The position numbers and the translations under genes are program-made. 64,000 nt of DNA, taken from contig OZ316897.1 in assembly GCA_973895155.1 (NCBI GenBank), positions 186,001 through 250,000 on the forward strand, read 5' to 3'. How positions within the stretch are numbered: position 1 is the stretch's first letter; the number at the start of each line of letters is the position of its first letter. Below the pieces are notes generated by a model that saw only the letters and a list, made by a program, of their open reading frames with translations, was not told where the DNA came from and searched no databases. This DNA is from Marsupella aquatica. Its lineage: Eukaryota > Marchantiophyta. This document shows positions 22,074 through 31,535 of this stretch, in pieces.

Positions 22074-24110
22074 ATGTCCAAAACTGTCAGCATGTCTTCA
22101 TTGGGATCAAAGGTTGTGATCGAGAGAAAGACGATGGGTGATGTTGTTGTTCTGGATGTTCCGGAGAATACTATTATCTCTGTCAAGGAGTCTTTTCTCT
22201 CATCAAGGTTTGGGCTTTTGAAAGATGATTTCATCTGGAAGTTGTTCGTTCTTTACTCTCGGAATGGATCCAGAAGTCACGAGGTGTCGGATAATGGTTC
22301 AGGAATATTGCTAGAGAGAGCTTGGGACCTGAAGTGTGGTTCAGCTGTAGAGCTAGTCTCATGTAAGGATGACATTGCACATATCAATGTTTCCGATCCA
22401 AAATCCCCGACTCGCCCGTCACCTGCAGTACCAGAAATTATCGACATCTCCCCTGAGAGTGTGGGTCGGGATCTCTCTTCTGTGTCGACAAAGTCTTCTG
22501 AGAAAGCCGTTTTTGAAGCAGTGAGTCAAAACGAGTTTCAATCTCAGCCAGTTCTTTATCGAGTTAGTGCATATGATGCCTTCCTCAATATTACTGGGTC
22601 AAGCAAGTTGGCAAATTTCCGCAGGGGAAACGATTGGAAGGAGATTCAAGTGCAGACTTTGCCCACTTCATACAACGGAAACTGCGTTTTTGAGCTTCCT
22701 CCGGTCGAAGGTTAATTTCGTCGAGGATATGGTCTTCAGAAGATGGATAGGGATAATGTCGGCTACCCATGGACGAGACTTCTCACAACTTCAGCTAATC
22801 TCAAACCTCGCAATCACTGGTCTATGTCAAAAGTCAGATGTGCCGGTGTACTTGAATGTCAAAATCTGGTCTGTAGAAAGTTGAAGCACATCGGTTCAAA
22901 AAATGACTCTTCCTTCTGAGGAAAGGGACAATTTACTGAGCCATTTCATCTTGGTGAGCTTGTGGAGGAAGGAGGGTTGGTGTGCGGATTCTGTGAGGAG
23001 AGGCCTCTCTGCATCCGTGAATGTCCGGCTAAACTTTTGTACGTCTATCCTAAGCCGTCTCTTGAGTCAAATGTTGTGAAACATATGTCTCGATTGGTTG
23101 TTCACATGGGTTTCCATGACCACGTTGTTTGGAAAGGGAAATCTCGATTGGCAAAAAAGCAGGCGGAGGAGATAGTTTCTGGTGTTCATAAAGCGAATCC
23201 CGTGTGTACGCCAGGGCGTGTTCTTAACAAGTCTATAGGAAACCTGGTTTCTCTTTTGCATCCAGAGTCTTCTTCAAAACTATCAAAAGAAGAAGAGAGA
23301 GATATAGGAATCGATGAAGGTTGTGTCCACTGTTGAGAAATTCCAGGCCATATTCTGGAGCGTGAAAATGGATAACCCCAAAAAAGGTGAGTTGGATTCT
23401 CTTCGTGAGATGCAAGCACGGAATAATTTTCCTTACGTTCAGAGGTACCTTTTCCCTGGCCAGGGAGCAAGACCGATAGGGCTCATGTCTTCAAAATGAG
23501 TACAAATGGCCCAGGTTCTGGTGTCGATATTCTCAGGCAGATGAAGAGTGGAGGTGAGCTGGAAGGAGCATGGGTCAGTTCTGATGTAATGCGGAGAATA
23601 AGCACTGGGTGGTTGACTTTCAGCGCCCATGTGTACGACCATAATTACAGGTCCCTTTGTACCATCTTCACTTGTGAGCTCCGTGTGGAGGACTCCTTAT
23701 CTCTTGAAACCGCATGGAGATATATGATTGAAGTTCCCTCTGATCATGCATGACCCACTCATTGGAGGATTTATTTCCGATAATGCCGAGGCTGGATGGA
23801 TCGCCATTCGGAATGTTTTTTTTGAGGTGTCCATCACCCACAGAAGGAGCACAGTGACGCCTTTCACTTTGCTCAATCTCTTTGTCGTCACACATTGGAG
23901 GGTATTCGGGAAGATCGCCATCGAGAGGACTATAAACTGTGGGAAAGGCTGAGAACAGCACCAACATATGTTCAGGCCTACCGTGTTGTTGACAAAATCC
24001 ATCATTGGTGGAAGGAAGGAAATTGCTATGCTGGGAAATTGAAGTCTCTCCAAGGATGGTTATCTTGGTGGGTCGCGAGGTGGAGGCAGTGGGGGAACTT
24101 CATCCGCATT
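22074..24110 (+). pseudogene. M1 transposase exon 1 (MULE-like, degraded)
   Basis: It starts at ATG 22074. The first 90 residues could form a ubiquitin-like fold (tentative). A Cys/His region follows, with C-G-F-C-E-E, then H-M-S-R-L-V-V-H-M-G-F-H-D-H, similar to the DNA-binding zinc region of MULE transposases. The catalytic part has G-A-W-V-S-S-D-V-M and I-S-D-N-A-E-A-G-W, candidate first and second Asp of a DDE core. Breaks are TAA 22713-22715, TGA 22917-22919 (Trp in M2), and frame changes near 23310, 23468, 23740 and in a T-run at 23818. The exon ends at GTAAGT (24111), the same intron position as M2. Alternatives include another SWIM-bearing DDE superfamily. Confidence 0.7.
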
Positions 24111-24203
24111 GTAAGTGTCCAATTTCATTTCTCTTTGACATCATTGTTTTTGCTAGCGACCTTGCTAGCATATCAGGTCTGACTGGGGACTACTTTTTTG
24201 CAG
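24111..24203 (+). other. Conserved transposase intron of M1, carrying a palindrome
   Basis: A GT-AG intron of 93 bases (GTAAGT to TTTTTTGCAG). It lies at the same codon position as the M2 intron 55752-56037 and contains GCTAGCGACCTTGCTAGC at 24152-24169. Confidence 0.7.
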
Positions 24204-25780
24204 ACGCAAACCGCAATGGAGTCAGCCTTGATGCCAAATTGTACTGGAGCGGAATCAGTCCATGCATCCATGAGATCCTGCCAAATGAAGAAACTAGTGG
24301 GATTGATTGAAGCATGTGAGGTGGACCAGAATCGTGCTGCGGGGAAAATTGTTGCTTTTACTGCCTACAGTGAAGGTGTTCACAGAGGCCAGGGGCCGAC
24401 CATTTTTCAATTAGCATATAGGAACACCAATGCTATGGGATCCATGGATGCTTACGAAAAGGCAGCAAATCTTTTGCTTGAGTCTTCAGCTAAGTATGAA
24501 TTCTATAGAACAGTTCCATTACATGGCGATCTCCGAACAACATCCACGAAGAGGAAAGGGAAAGCTTCAGCTGCAATCCACGAGAATGACTCCCACAGAC
24601 ATGACAAGGTGTCACGCACAATAGCTTCTCCTTCAGGACTAAAAAGGCGTAATCTCTATCCTGAATTTCGCTTCGTCAATGTTTCGAAGACTTCTGCGGA
24701 CCCAGAAATAGCAAATAATACAACTTCGGCAACCCATGTCGGAGGTTGTTCTGCTGGAGTTATCCATATTCAGATGACGATGGTGATGATGCAAGTTGTA
24801 ATGTCAATGATATCGAGAAGATGGGGACTCAACCTTCGTGTGATGTCGGGGATGACCATCGGGATGCCCCCCAAAGGATCCCTTCCATCCGAGAGGTTGA
24901 TGTTCCTTATGGGACCTGGCATCTCAGGCGGAGCGGTAGAGGTGCTGGACCTGTTTGCAACGGGTCGGTTGACCAAAGCATTTTTGGAAGAGATGAATGT
25001 AGAAATCTCATCAAGGAGACTGGATGTAAGTCCGCGCAAGGGGGAATTGTTGGAGTCGCCATTCACAAGTTGCGATTATCGTCTCCACATTGCCAGTTGT
25101 TGTACTTATGTCCTAACAATAAGTGTCACAAGAGCCGAGGATGCAGAACTCTAGCTCAACTACCCCCCCCCCCACCCGAGTCGCTCAAGGTTCAGCGTGG
25201 GACTTGCCTCTCCCATCCCGAGATAGAGTTTCTGCTGGGATTAGGATTCTAGATCAGTGGACTCTCCTATGTGGATGCAAATCAAGTTGGAGAGTTCCCG
25301 TCCCCCAATCGGGTCAACCTACGAATTGATGTTAACTCATTCCCCAAACGAATCAATCTAACTAATGTGGACCGTGGGTTGAAAACCTGAAATGGTAAGG
25401 GTGCACGACAGCGTTTCAGCAATACTCCAGAGTTGCTCAAGCGCATCGTTTCCGCTACACAAGAATACATGAGAGTTGTCGGAAATGAGAAGGTAACTAC
25501 TAGAAATGGATGGGGTTGGAGATACTTGATCGCCACTCACGAGACTGATTCACAAGTTCCGCACACATATTGGGTGCAAATCTGTTGTTTCCCTTCGTGT
25601 TCTTGTGAAGACTTTTATAAGAGGCATACACAAGGGAAACCATACATGTCTTGTAAACATCTGTTGTGGGTGTATTTAAACAAGTTTTCACTCAACCTGG
25701 AGAAGGACGACCTTGTCAAACAGCCGATTTTGACTGTTGGGGAAGTGAGGAGTTTAATTCCGTTAATGATAGGGGACTAG
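24204..25780 (+). pseudogene. M1 transposase exon 2 with SWIM zinc finger (degraded)
   Basis: It opens with M-P-N-C-T-G-A-E-S-V-H-A and H-R-G-Q-G-P-T-I-F, which match M2. It ends with C-S-C-E-D-F-Y-K-R-H and M-S-C-K-H, the C-x-C...C-x-H SWIM finger, and the stop at 25780. The frame changes near 24745 and there is a stop at about 25249 before the final frame. A poly-C run of 11 lies at 25165. The SWIM finger near the C-terminus is typical of MULE transposases. Confidence 0.7.
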
Positions 25781-26369
25781 TCATTTATTGGAGATGCTAA
25801 TTATAGGGTGGTGGGATGGATTACTCGAGTTTGTGGTTTCACAAATATCAATATGTTTTCACCGAGTGAATCATAATGTTAGCGAGGTCCATAATGGTAA
25901 CTTTTATGGTGTTTGAGTTCATTGTTTATGGCTAGCAATCTCTCTAGTCTTAGGAAGTCTGCTACATCCTAACAGAAACATCCAACTTCCAGCCGTGTTA
26001 ACCTATCGACAAGTATGTATAGAGTTCATGGTTTGATCATTAAAATGATGCCAGTTTTTGCTAGCGAGATCGCTAGTCTGATCAACGGAATTTAGGATGC
26101 AATAAAGTTTACTATAGAGTGATAGGATGTGTTCTTGGGAGGGAAGTGTTCCCTGAAGTTGTTGCAGTAATACTCTGTCGAATTGATTATCTAAGATGAA
26201 CACATCAAAGATTGATCTGAAATGTAGAGGCAGTTCTATACTAGCGATATCGCTAGTCTGGGAAGGGTCCAACTGTGACTCCCAAATAAACATACTATGT
26301 ACAAAATGACATTCCAGAGCAACACATAGAAAGGAAAAGAACACCCAAACTTTACTTCTCATACATATT
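25781..26369. other. M1 right flank with palindrome cluster
   Basis: Non-coding. It contains M1-type palindromes at 25931-25949, 26060-26078 and 26240-26258, and a half site at 25879-25885, spaced 130-180 bases apart. The last two are nearly perfect (GCTAGCGAGATCGCTAG, ACTAGCGATATCGCTAG). This is probably the subterminal region of M1. The true terminus and TSD were not located. Confidence 0.55.
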
Positions 26370-27000
26370 GAAAGTACATGAGGACATGTGATTCGCTTGT
26401 AACTACGAAAATTTCAGTAAATCCACAACCTGACTCTCCCCTCAGGGGCTGGCCGCCTTCCATGCATCGGAGTCAGTGTCTGACTCATAATCGTAATCCG
26501 AAGAGGCGAGGCGTTCCTCGGTCCAGTAGTCATAGATCTCCCTCTCAATTCAATACTGCTCCTCTTCTGCGAGCCTCTTTCTCTTCGATACAACCTCGCG
26601 CGTTGTCAATCTGCCCCCAAAGTCAAGCTATCTCTGCACCCTTCCCGTCTCGGGCTTGTAATGCCAAAGCCACCTGTGCCTCTCTGTCGGTCACTTAGCT
26701 CCGGGCAATTGTTAGTTATGGACAAAGGGAATGCAACTCAACCTGTGCGGCTGAAGCCTCATTGCGGAACTGGGTGGCCTTGGCACAAAATTGGTCAACC
26801 AGCCTTTCTGCTTTGGCTTGGGGCTGACTTGCGTTTACCACCGCAACCAGTTCTTGTCCAAAGAAGGAGGCTACCTTACAGGCCATAAGTGCCCTTGGTG
26901 CCCGAATGCCTCCATGGAACTCCTTGAGCAAGCAACTTGATGCCTCAGATTGCACCCCAAACGGCCCCTCACATATAAAGCCGCACTTGCTCCCTAACAT
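26370..27000 (-). pseudogene. X3: fragment of an X-family LTR-borne coiled-coil ORF
   Basis: The minus-strand frame contains C-K-V-A-S-F-F-G-Q-E-L-V-A-V-V and, after stops, V-T-D-R-E-A-Q-V-A-L-A-L-Q-A-R and a Q-I-D-N coil. It aligns with X1 (37913-37500: R-K-V-A-Y-F-F-S-Q-E-L-V-A-A-V, then V-T-D-A-E-A-K-V-A-L-A-V-Q-A-G). Several stops show that it is an old relic. The bases 27001-27350 contain nothing recognisable. Confidence 0.55.
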
Positions 27001-27356
27001 GACTATCGCTCAATGGTCCTCACCTCGGTCCTCACTGTTTTGCACAAGCAACCAGACACTCCGGTAAGTAACCCAAAGGATCTAGGCTTCCCAAGTCTAG
27101 CATCCTAACTCAAAGTCAACAGACATGGGTAAGTAGGTCAGCAAATAGGTCCTCCCTGGCGGTTTAGGTGGTTCAAGTTCAAGTTTGCTTTGCTTTATAG
27201 AGATGATGACAAGACACTATTGGCTCGAGGGTGTATCACCAACCCTCACCCTCAAGCATCGATTAACAATGAGAGAGTTGGAGATGATCATGTGGGGATT
27301 AATATTCTCACACTGGCTCTGAAAAACAACATCGCAAAGATGAGGTTCCCATAGAT

Positions 27357-28595
27357 TTGGAGGGAACGCCTTACACAATCAAATGGCCTTTGTGGAGAAC
27401 TTGGATAGAGCCTGGAATGCAATTGTTGAGCAATCTTTTGGATCAAAATGAATTCATCAATCCCAAGCAAGCAATTGTATCATACATTAAACCAAAGCAA
27501 GGCTATAATAATCAATGTCAGAACCCGCAGGATCCTGAGGACAAGGAAAGAAAGAAGATTCATAGAAGGCGTAATAGAAAGAAGACTCGAGAATCCATTG
27601 ATGCTATCTTCCAGGTGGAATGCTGCACAAAGAATTGTTGTAGGAGGCAACAATGGGAAGTTGTCAGTCAGATTAGAGATGAATTTTACCGTCTCTCCCA
27701 TGCCGATCAATAGACATACGTTTTGAACCATCTACACGGGAGGATACAAAAACTATCAAAGCCAAGATGAATATTTTTTGTGGGATTCATGTTTGTAAAG
27801 AAGGGTTTTGGACCATCCATGGTTTCTCCAGGGGAACCTTCTATTCAATATATGGTCGCTATAGAAATGGAGCAAAGGTTGGCGTTCATGGGAACCAAGG
27901 ATTGATGAAAACAAAAGACTATGTCACGCTGTTTGTTGAGTCTATTCAGAGTGTATTCAAGAAATGTGCAGAGCCTATGCCCCATCTCCATAAAATTGAA
28001 GAGTTTGGAAAGTAGGGAGTTGTGTATAGGGTTCCCATAAGCTAGAGAGGAAAGATGTTTATGAAGAGGCTTGCAAGCTTAACAAGAATCTTGGAGCTTT
28101 TTCTCCAGTCATTGCTACGTTTTACAAGATACTTGAGGAAAAGTTTCCCAATTTTCAGTTTTCGGATTGAAGAGACTCTTTGAGGCGAGAAGAGGCAAGA
28201 TGTTGTTCTAGAAATTAAGCTTAAAAGAGATTAAGGCTAGAACAATAGTCCCATAGGAGCATGTGCCGCCAAACTGACAGCAAATCAAGAGCGCGCCATA
28301 GAAGTATCTTTTGGTGATTCATGACAAAATGGATCAAGCAAAATCTGGAATACCCAAAATGACTTCAACTCTTAAAAGTCAAGGGGGTAAATCAATTCCG
28401 TTACCGATGACGTTGACTGGAATGCTCATGCATGGATGGGAGCCCAGAATCTATGCCCATTTTGCATTTGGTGGATTGTGGGCAAGTGATCCTGATTTCA
28501 CAGTGTTGTCTCTTTTGAAGTTGTTTCAAGATCTTGAGTCATTCTCCGGTGATAAGACTGGAGACTTATCGTTGAAGAGCATGGACATGTCCTGA
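27357..28595 (+). pseudogene. Relic of an unclassified DDE DNA transposon
   Basis: Three ORF pieces on the plus strand look like one protein. 27357-27713 ends C-C-T-K-N-C-C-R-R-Q-Q-W with an R-D-E-F-Y-R-L-S helix. 27767-28015 has I-H-G-F-S-R-G-T-F-Y and V-G-V-H-G-N-Q-G. 28311-28595 has H-D-K-M-D-Q-A-K-S-G-I-P, followed by L-P-M-T-L-T-G-M-L-M-H-G. Proteins of this layout, with a D-K-M-D-x-A-K start to a probable DDE core, occur in fungi, algae and early land plants by my recollection; I cannot name the superfamily. The rest of the catalytic core after 28600 is missing or unreadable. Confidence 0.4.
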
Positions 28596-28599
28596 TCCT

Positions 28600-29315
28600 A
28601 TTTTTGTTGCGCTTTTAGATCGCAGAGCTTTTGAGATTGGCTATTTGGAAAGGAAGCATGTGGATTTTGACCAGTTTAAAGGACTCGATAACAAGGCTCC
28701 GCATGAGCCTCGCATGGAACCCTCGTCCTCGAATTCCTTTCGACCCCTTCCACAACATTTGCACCTCAAACTGGACAATTCAAGGAAGGACAATTAGAAT
28801 CAGACCGTGATCGCATTTTGTAGTGCTAGCTCTTCGAGGAATGTTTGAGTTTGTGACACTTCTCTTCCAAGTTGCTTCATGATCCCACATGTTTTGTTCA
28901 CATAATCATATGATGGTCATTTAGGACTCGTGCAACACCGGATGCAACAAGGCATATGACCTCGCACATAACTTTGATACAACACTTAAAAATATTTCCA
29001 AGGACTTGTCTCTCATTGAATTTAAGAATCTCTATAGGGAGATGGGGTCCACAAACTAATTTCAGTGCATTCTACATTACTTTTTGTATGAATAGTCATA
29101 AACTTTTGCATTTTTTCCTGGTTATCAAGTTGACCTCATTTATAAGATATTTAGAATTAAAAGTATTCAAGAGTTTTATTTTGAGGTTTGAAATTAATCT
29201 AATTTTAATTCAACTCATTAAGATAGGTTAGCTGTCCTTCTAGAGTACCCTGCTACAAGTCAAACTAACCAGTGATGTTTAGCCAATTAAGAGCTTCGAA
29301 AATACTGGATTGGTA
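28600..29315. other. A/T-rich intergenic DNA
   Basis: About 700 bases without a supportable gene. Frequent stops occur in all frames. No repeat with other parts of the window was seen. Confidence 0.4.
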
Positions 29316-30119
29316 TTATGGAACAAAATAGTTTTCAACCACATTTTCCCAAAGAAATAGCTCACGGATCAGGTCCTTGGTTTTAATTGACGAGCTGGAA
29401 AAGCAACGTCCACCTCTGACAGGTCTTTCAGTTACTTCGTAGTTCCCCGTTAAATTTTTGAATGGGTTGCCATGGGGATATCGCCCTCCTTCAATCAATC
29501 TGGTCCTGAAATAATCGGAGAGTCGTGAATTGTGAATGTATTCTCTCAAACGACATCAATTTTGTTGCCACTTGCTTCAACTTGTTGTTCTGAACGAATT
29601 GTCGAGCCTGCCCAATTTGCGGTCTGCACAACACTTGTTCACAAGTTCTTCTTTGAAGAAATGTCGTGAATTCTTCGTTTGGTATGCAGGACACTTCGGT
29701 TGGAAAGGGTTCTTTCTTGGAGGGCGATAAACAAGAGCACTCGCGCCATAGCTTTTCAGAGGGCAATGTGCAGGTATGACGGTGGGTTGCTTTAGGGGTT
29801 TGGATGGAAGATCTTCTCATACTTTTTCTTCTCAAAACTTGTAGTTTGTTCTCAAGTTTTGATGGCAAAGCTGGGATGATTCGTAACAGAGTCCAGCAGG
29901 AGGAATTGATCCTGGAGAAGATACCGCTACTGCTATGCTTCTAGGGCTTCCTCCAACTGTTACGCTGAGCTGAGATTCCTCTGCCCGGGCAAGGTTTCCC
30001 CAACAGAGCCTTCGCGTAATGAATATTCTTTCCTTAGTCCATGGGGAAGGAAAGATGAGACTTGAAATTTGAGGGTTCTGCAAGATTGCACTACTTAGAC
30101 TGATTTGAACCGTTGTCAA
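29316..30119 (-). CDS. Doubtful host gene, divergent from the PPR gene
   Basis: Three minus-strand ORFs overlap in sequence. 30119-29832 starts MTTVQISLSSAIL, Ser-rich with few acids, like an organelle transit peptide. 29868-29491 and 29549-29316 follow; the last reads R-E-Y-I-H-N-S-R-L-S-D-Y-F and ends E-N-Y-F-V-P. Changes of frame would need introns or indels; I could not settle the splicing. No domain is recognised and there is no sign of transposon sequence. It may be a lineage-specific host gene or chance ORFs. Confidence 0.25.
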
Positions 30120-31535
30120 ACAGGTAAGATCGTATTTCTCAAAACTGTACCATTGAGCTCCGTATTCCCGGCACGGGAACGGAGCTGACTCGATGGAACT
30201 TTTGGGTATGGACCGCTTTAGGCAACAGTCCTCAGCCAGGTATGATTAATTTTGTATGCATGTCATTTTGTTGGATTTGATGTGACCAAACGACCTTGAA
30301 TACATTCTCATCAAAGACGTTTGATTTGCAGAGTTTATCCTTCATCTTCCGGTTTGATTGGTATTGGCATCCGCCATTGTTCTTGTACAAGGCCTTCAGG
30401 TAATGAGACCGTAGAGCGATTTCAACGTTATGCGTACCTACTTTTAAACAGAAACTCTTGTTCCAGCACCACAGTGTGACATTTACAGTTGCGGGAATTT
30501 CCTGCTATGAGGCTTATGTGATCAAGACTTGAGTTGAACTTCAAGTTTGATTCTTTTTTCATGTTAAGAAGCACAGGGTGGGGGGGAGGCTGTTACATTC
30601 ATGTCGCATGTGTCTCTTGACGGATTGTATACGAGCCAAGTTAAAGAATGCTGGATAGCCTTTATTTCTGAATTGTAAGAGAGGGAGGGAAGCGCTTTCA
30701 AGTTCATGTCATCTGTGTCTAATCACGATGGATTCTACAGATGATGGCTAGGCTTTATTTATAAGTAGTCTCTTTTCAGAAACCTGAGATTCTGGTTTGT
30801 GTATAGCACAGAAAGGGCAGTGTAGGCAACTTACAAATAAACGCCTGTCAAGTTGTCCTAAGAGTCTTTCCTGTACACAACCCAAAGATAACATGTGACT
30901 TCTGGCTGAAGTATTCTAGTACCAATTCGATAGGCTCTTGACTCTGTCCTTTCTGTGGGTACAGTGAAATACCGGAGAAGGAACGAGCTTATTGATACCT
31001 GGATATGCCTTTCACAATTATTTCAATATTCTATTCTAAGATCATTGCATTCTTGACAGATAGCCGTTACTCTCAGTTGGAAAGGAGTCATTTAACTTTT
31101 GCAAGTTATCTGTACCAAACATCACAGCAGAGCAAGGGAGACACGAAAATACATCTTTGGACGGAGGTAGGAATGCACCCTAGAACTCGAGAGGCTTACC
31201 GGTCTGCTCTCCATTTCTGAACACTCATTGTAGAAAGATCACTGGAAACATAGTCGTCAAGAAATAACTAAAAATTCATTGCACCTCTGGAATCTCCTGG
31301 ATTTTATCCTGGTAGCAGATCTGATCGTGGGTTGTGGTGCTGACAGAGGAAGCCCAGAGCACCTGAGTTCAATCACAAGTTGACAAGACTAGCACTTTGG
31401 GTGGATGTATGGTCAACCCCAGCGTGGGTTAAGGCAAGGGCGAATTTGATTACTCACTGCAGAGTTCCATCTAATGTTAGTTATTGCACGAGAGATCGGT
31501 CTCAAGTCACTGCAAAAGGGATTGGCAGTAGGCAT
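30120..31535 (+). promoter_or_regulatory. 5' region of the PPR gene, possible leader introns
   Basis: There is no convincing ORF. Splice-like signals on the plus strand are CAG/GTAAGA at 30124, CAG/GTATGA at 30240, TTTGATTTGCAG ending at 30331 and CAG/GTAATG at 30400. A leader exon 30332-30399 would fit. These suggest a spliced 5' leader for the PPR gene but no transcript evidence is available. Confidence 0.3.

Larger units (their letters stand above)
1..26350. mobile_element. M1: two-gene DNA transposon (SWIM transposase plus ParB/methyltransferase-like gene), truncated by window start
   Basis: M1 has two divergent genes: a transposase on the plus strand (22074-25780) and a ParB/methyltransferase-like gene on the minus strand (21539 down to 7). 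The same pair in the same arrangement makes up M2 at 47.55-58.44 kb, with homologous exons and conserved intron positions. This shows M1 is a mobile unit and not a chance neighbourhood. Three later insertions lie inside the minus-strand gene: a CACTA element (1753-13183), A (13374-17950) and Z1 (19166-20924). Without them M1 is about 8.5 kb here. The left end lies outside the window. The right end is only approximate, just after the last palindrome at 26258 and before X-family sequence begins at about 26.37 kb. Both genes are broken, so this copy is not autonomous. Confidence 0.75.
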
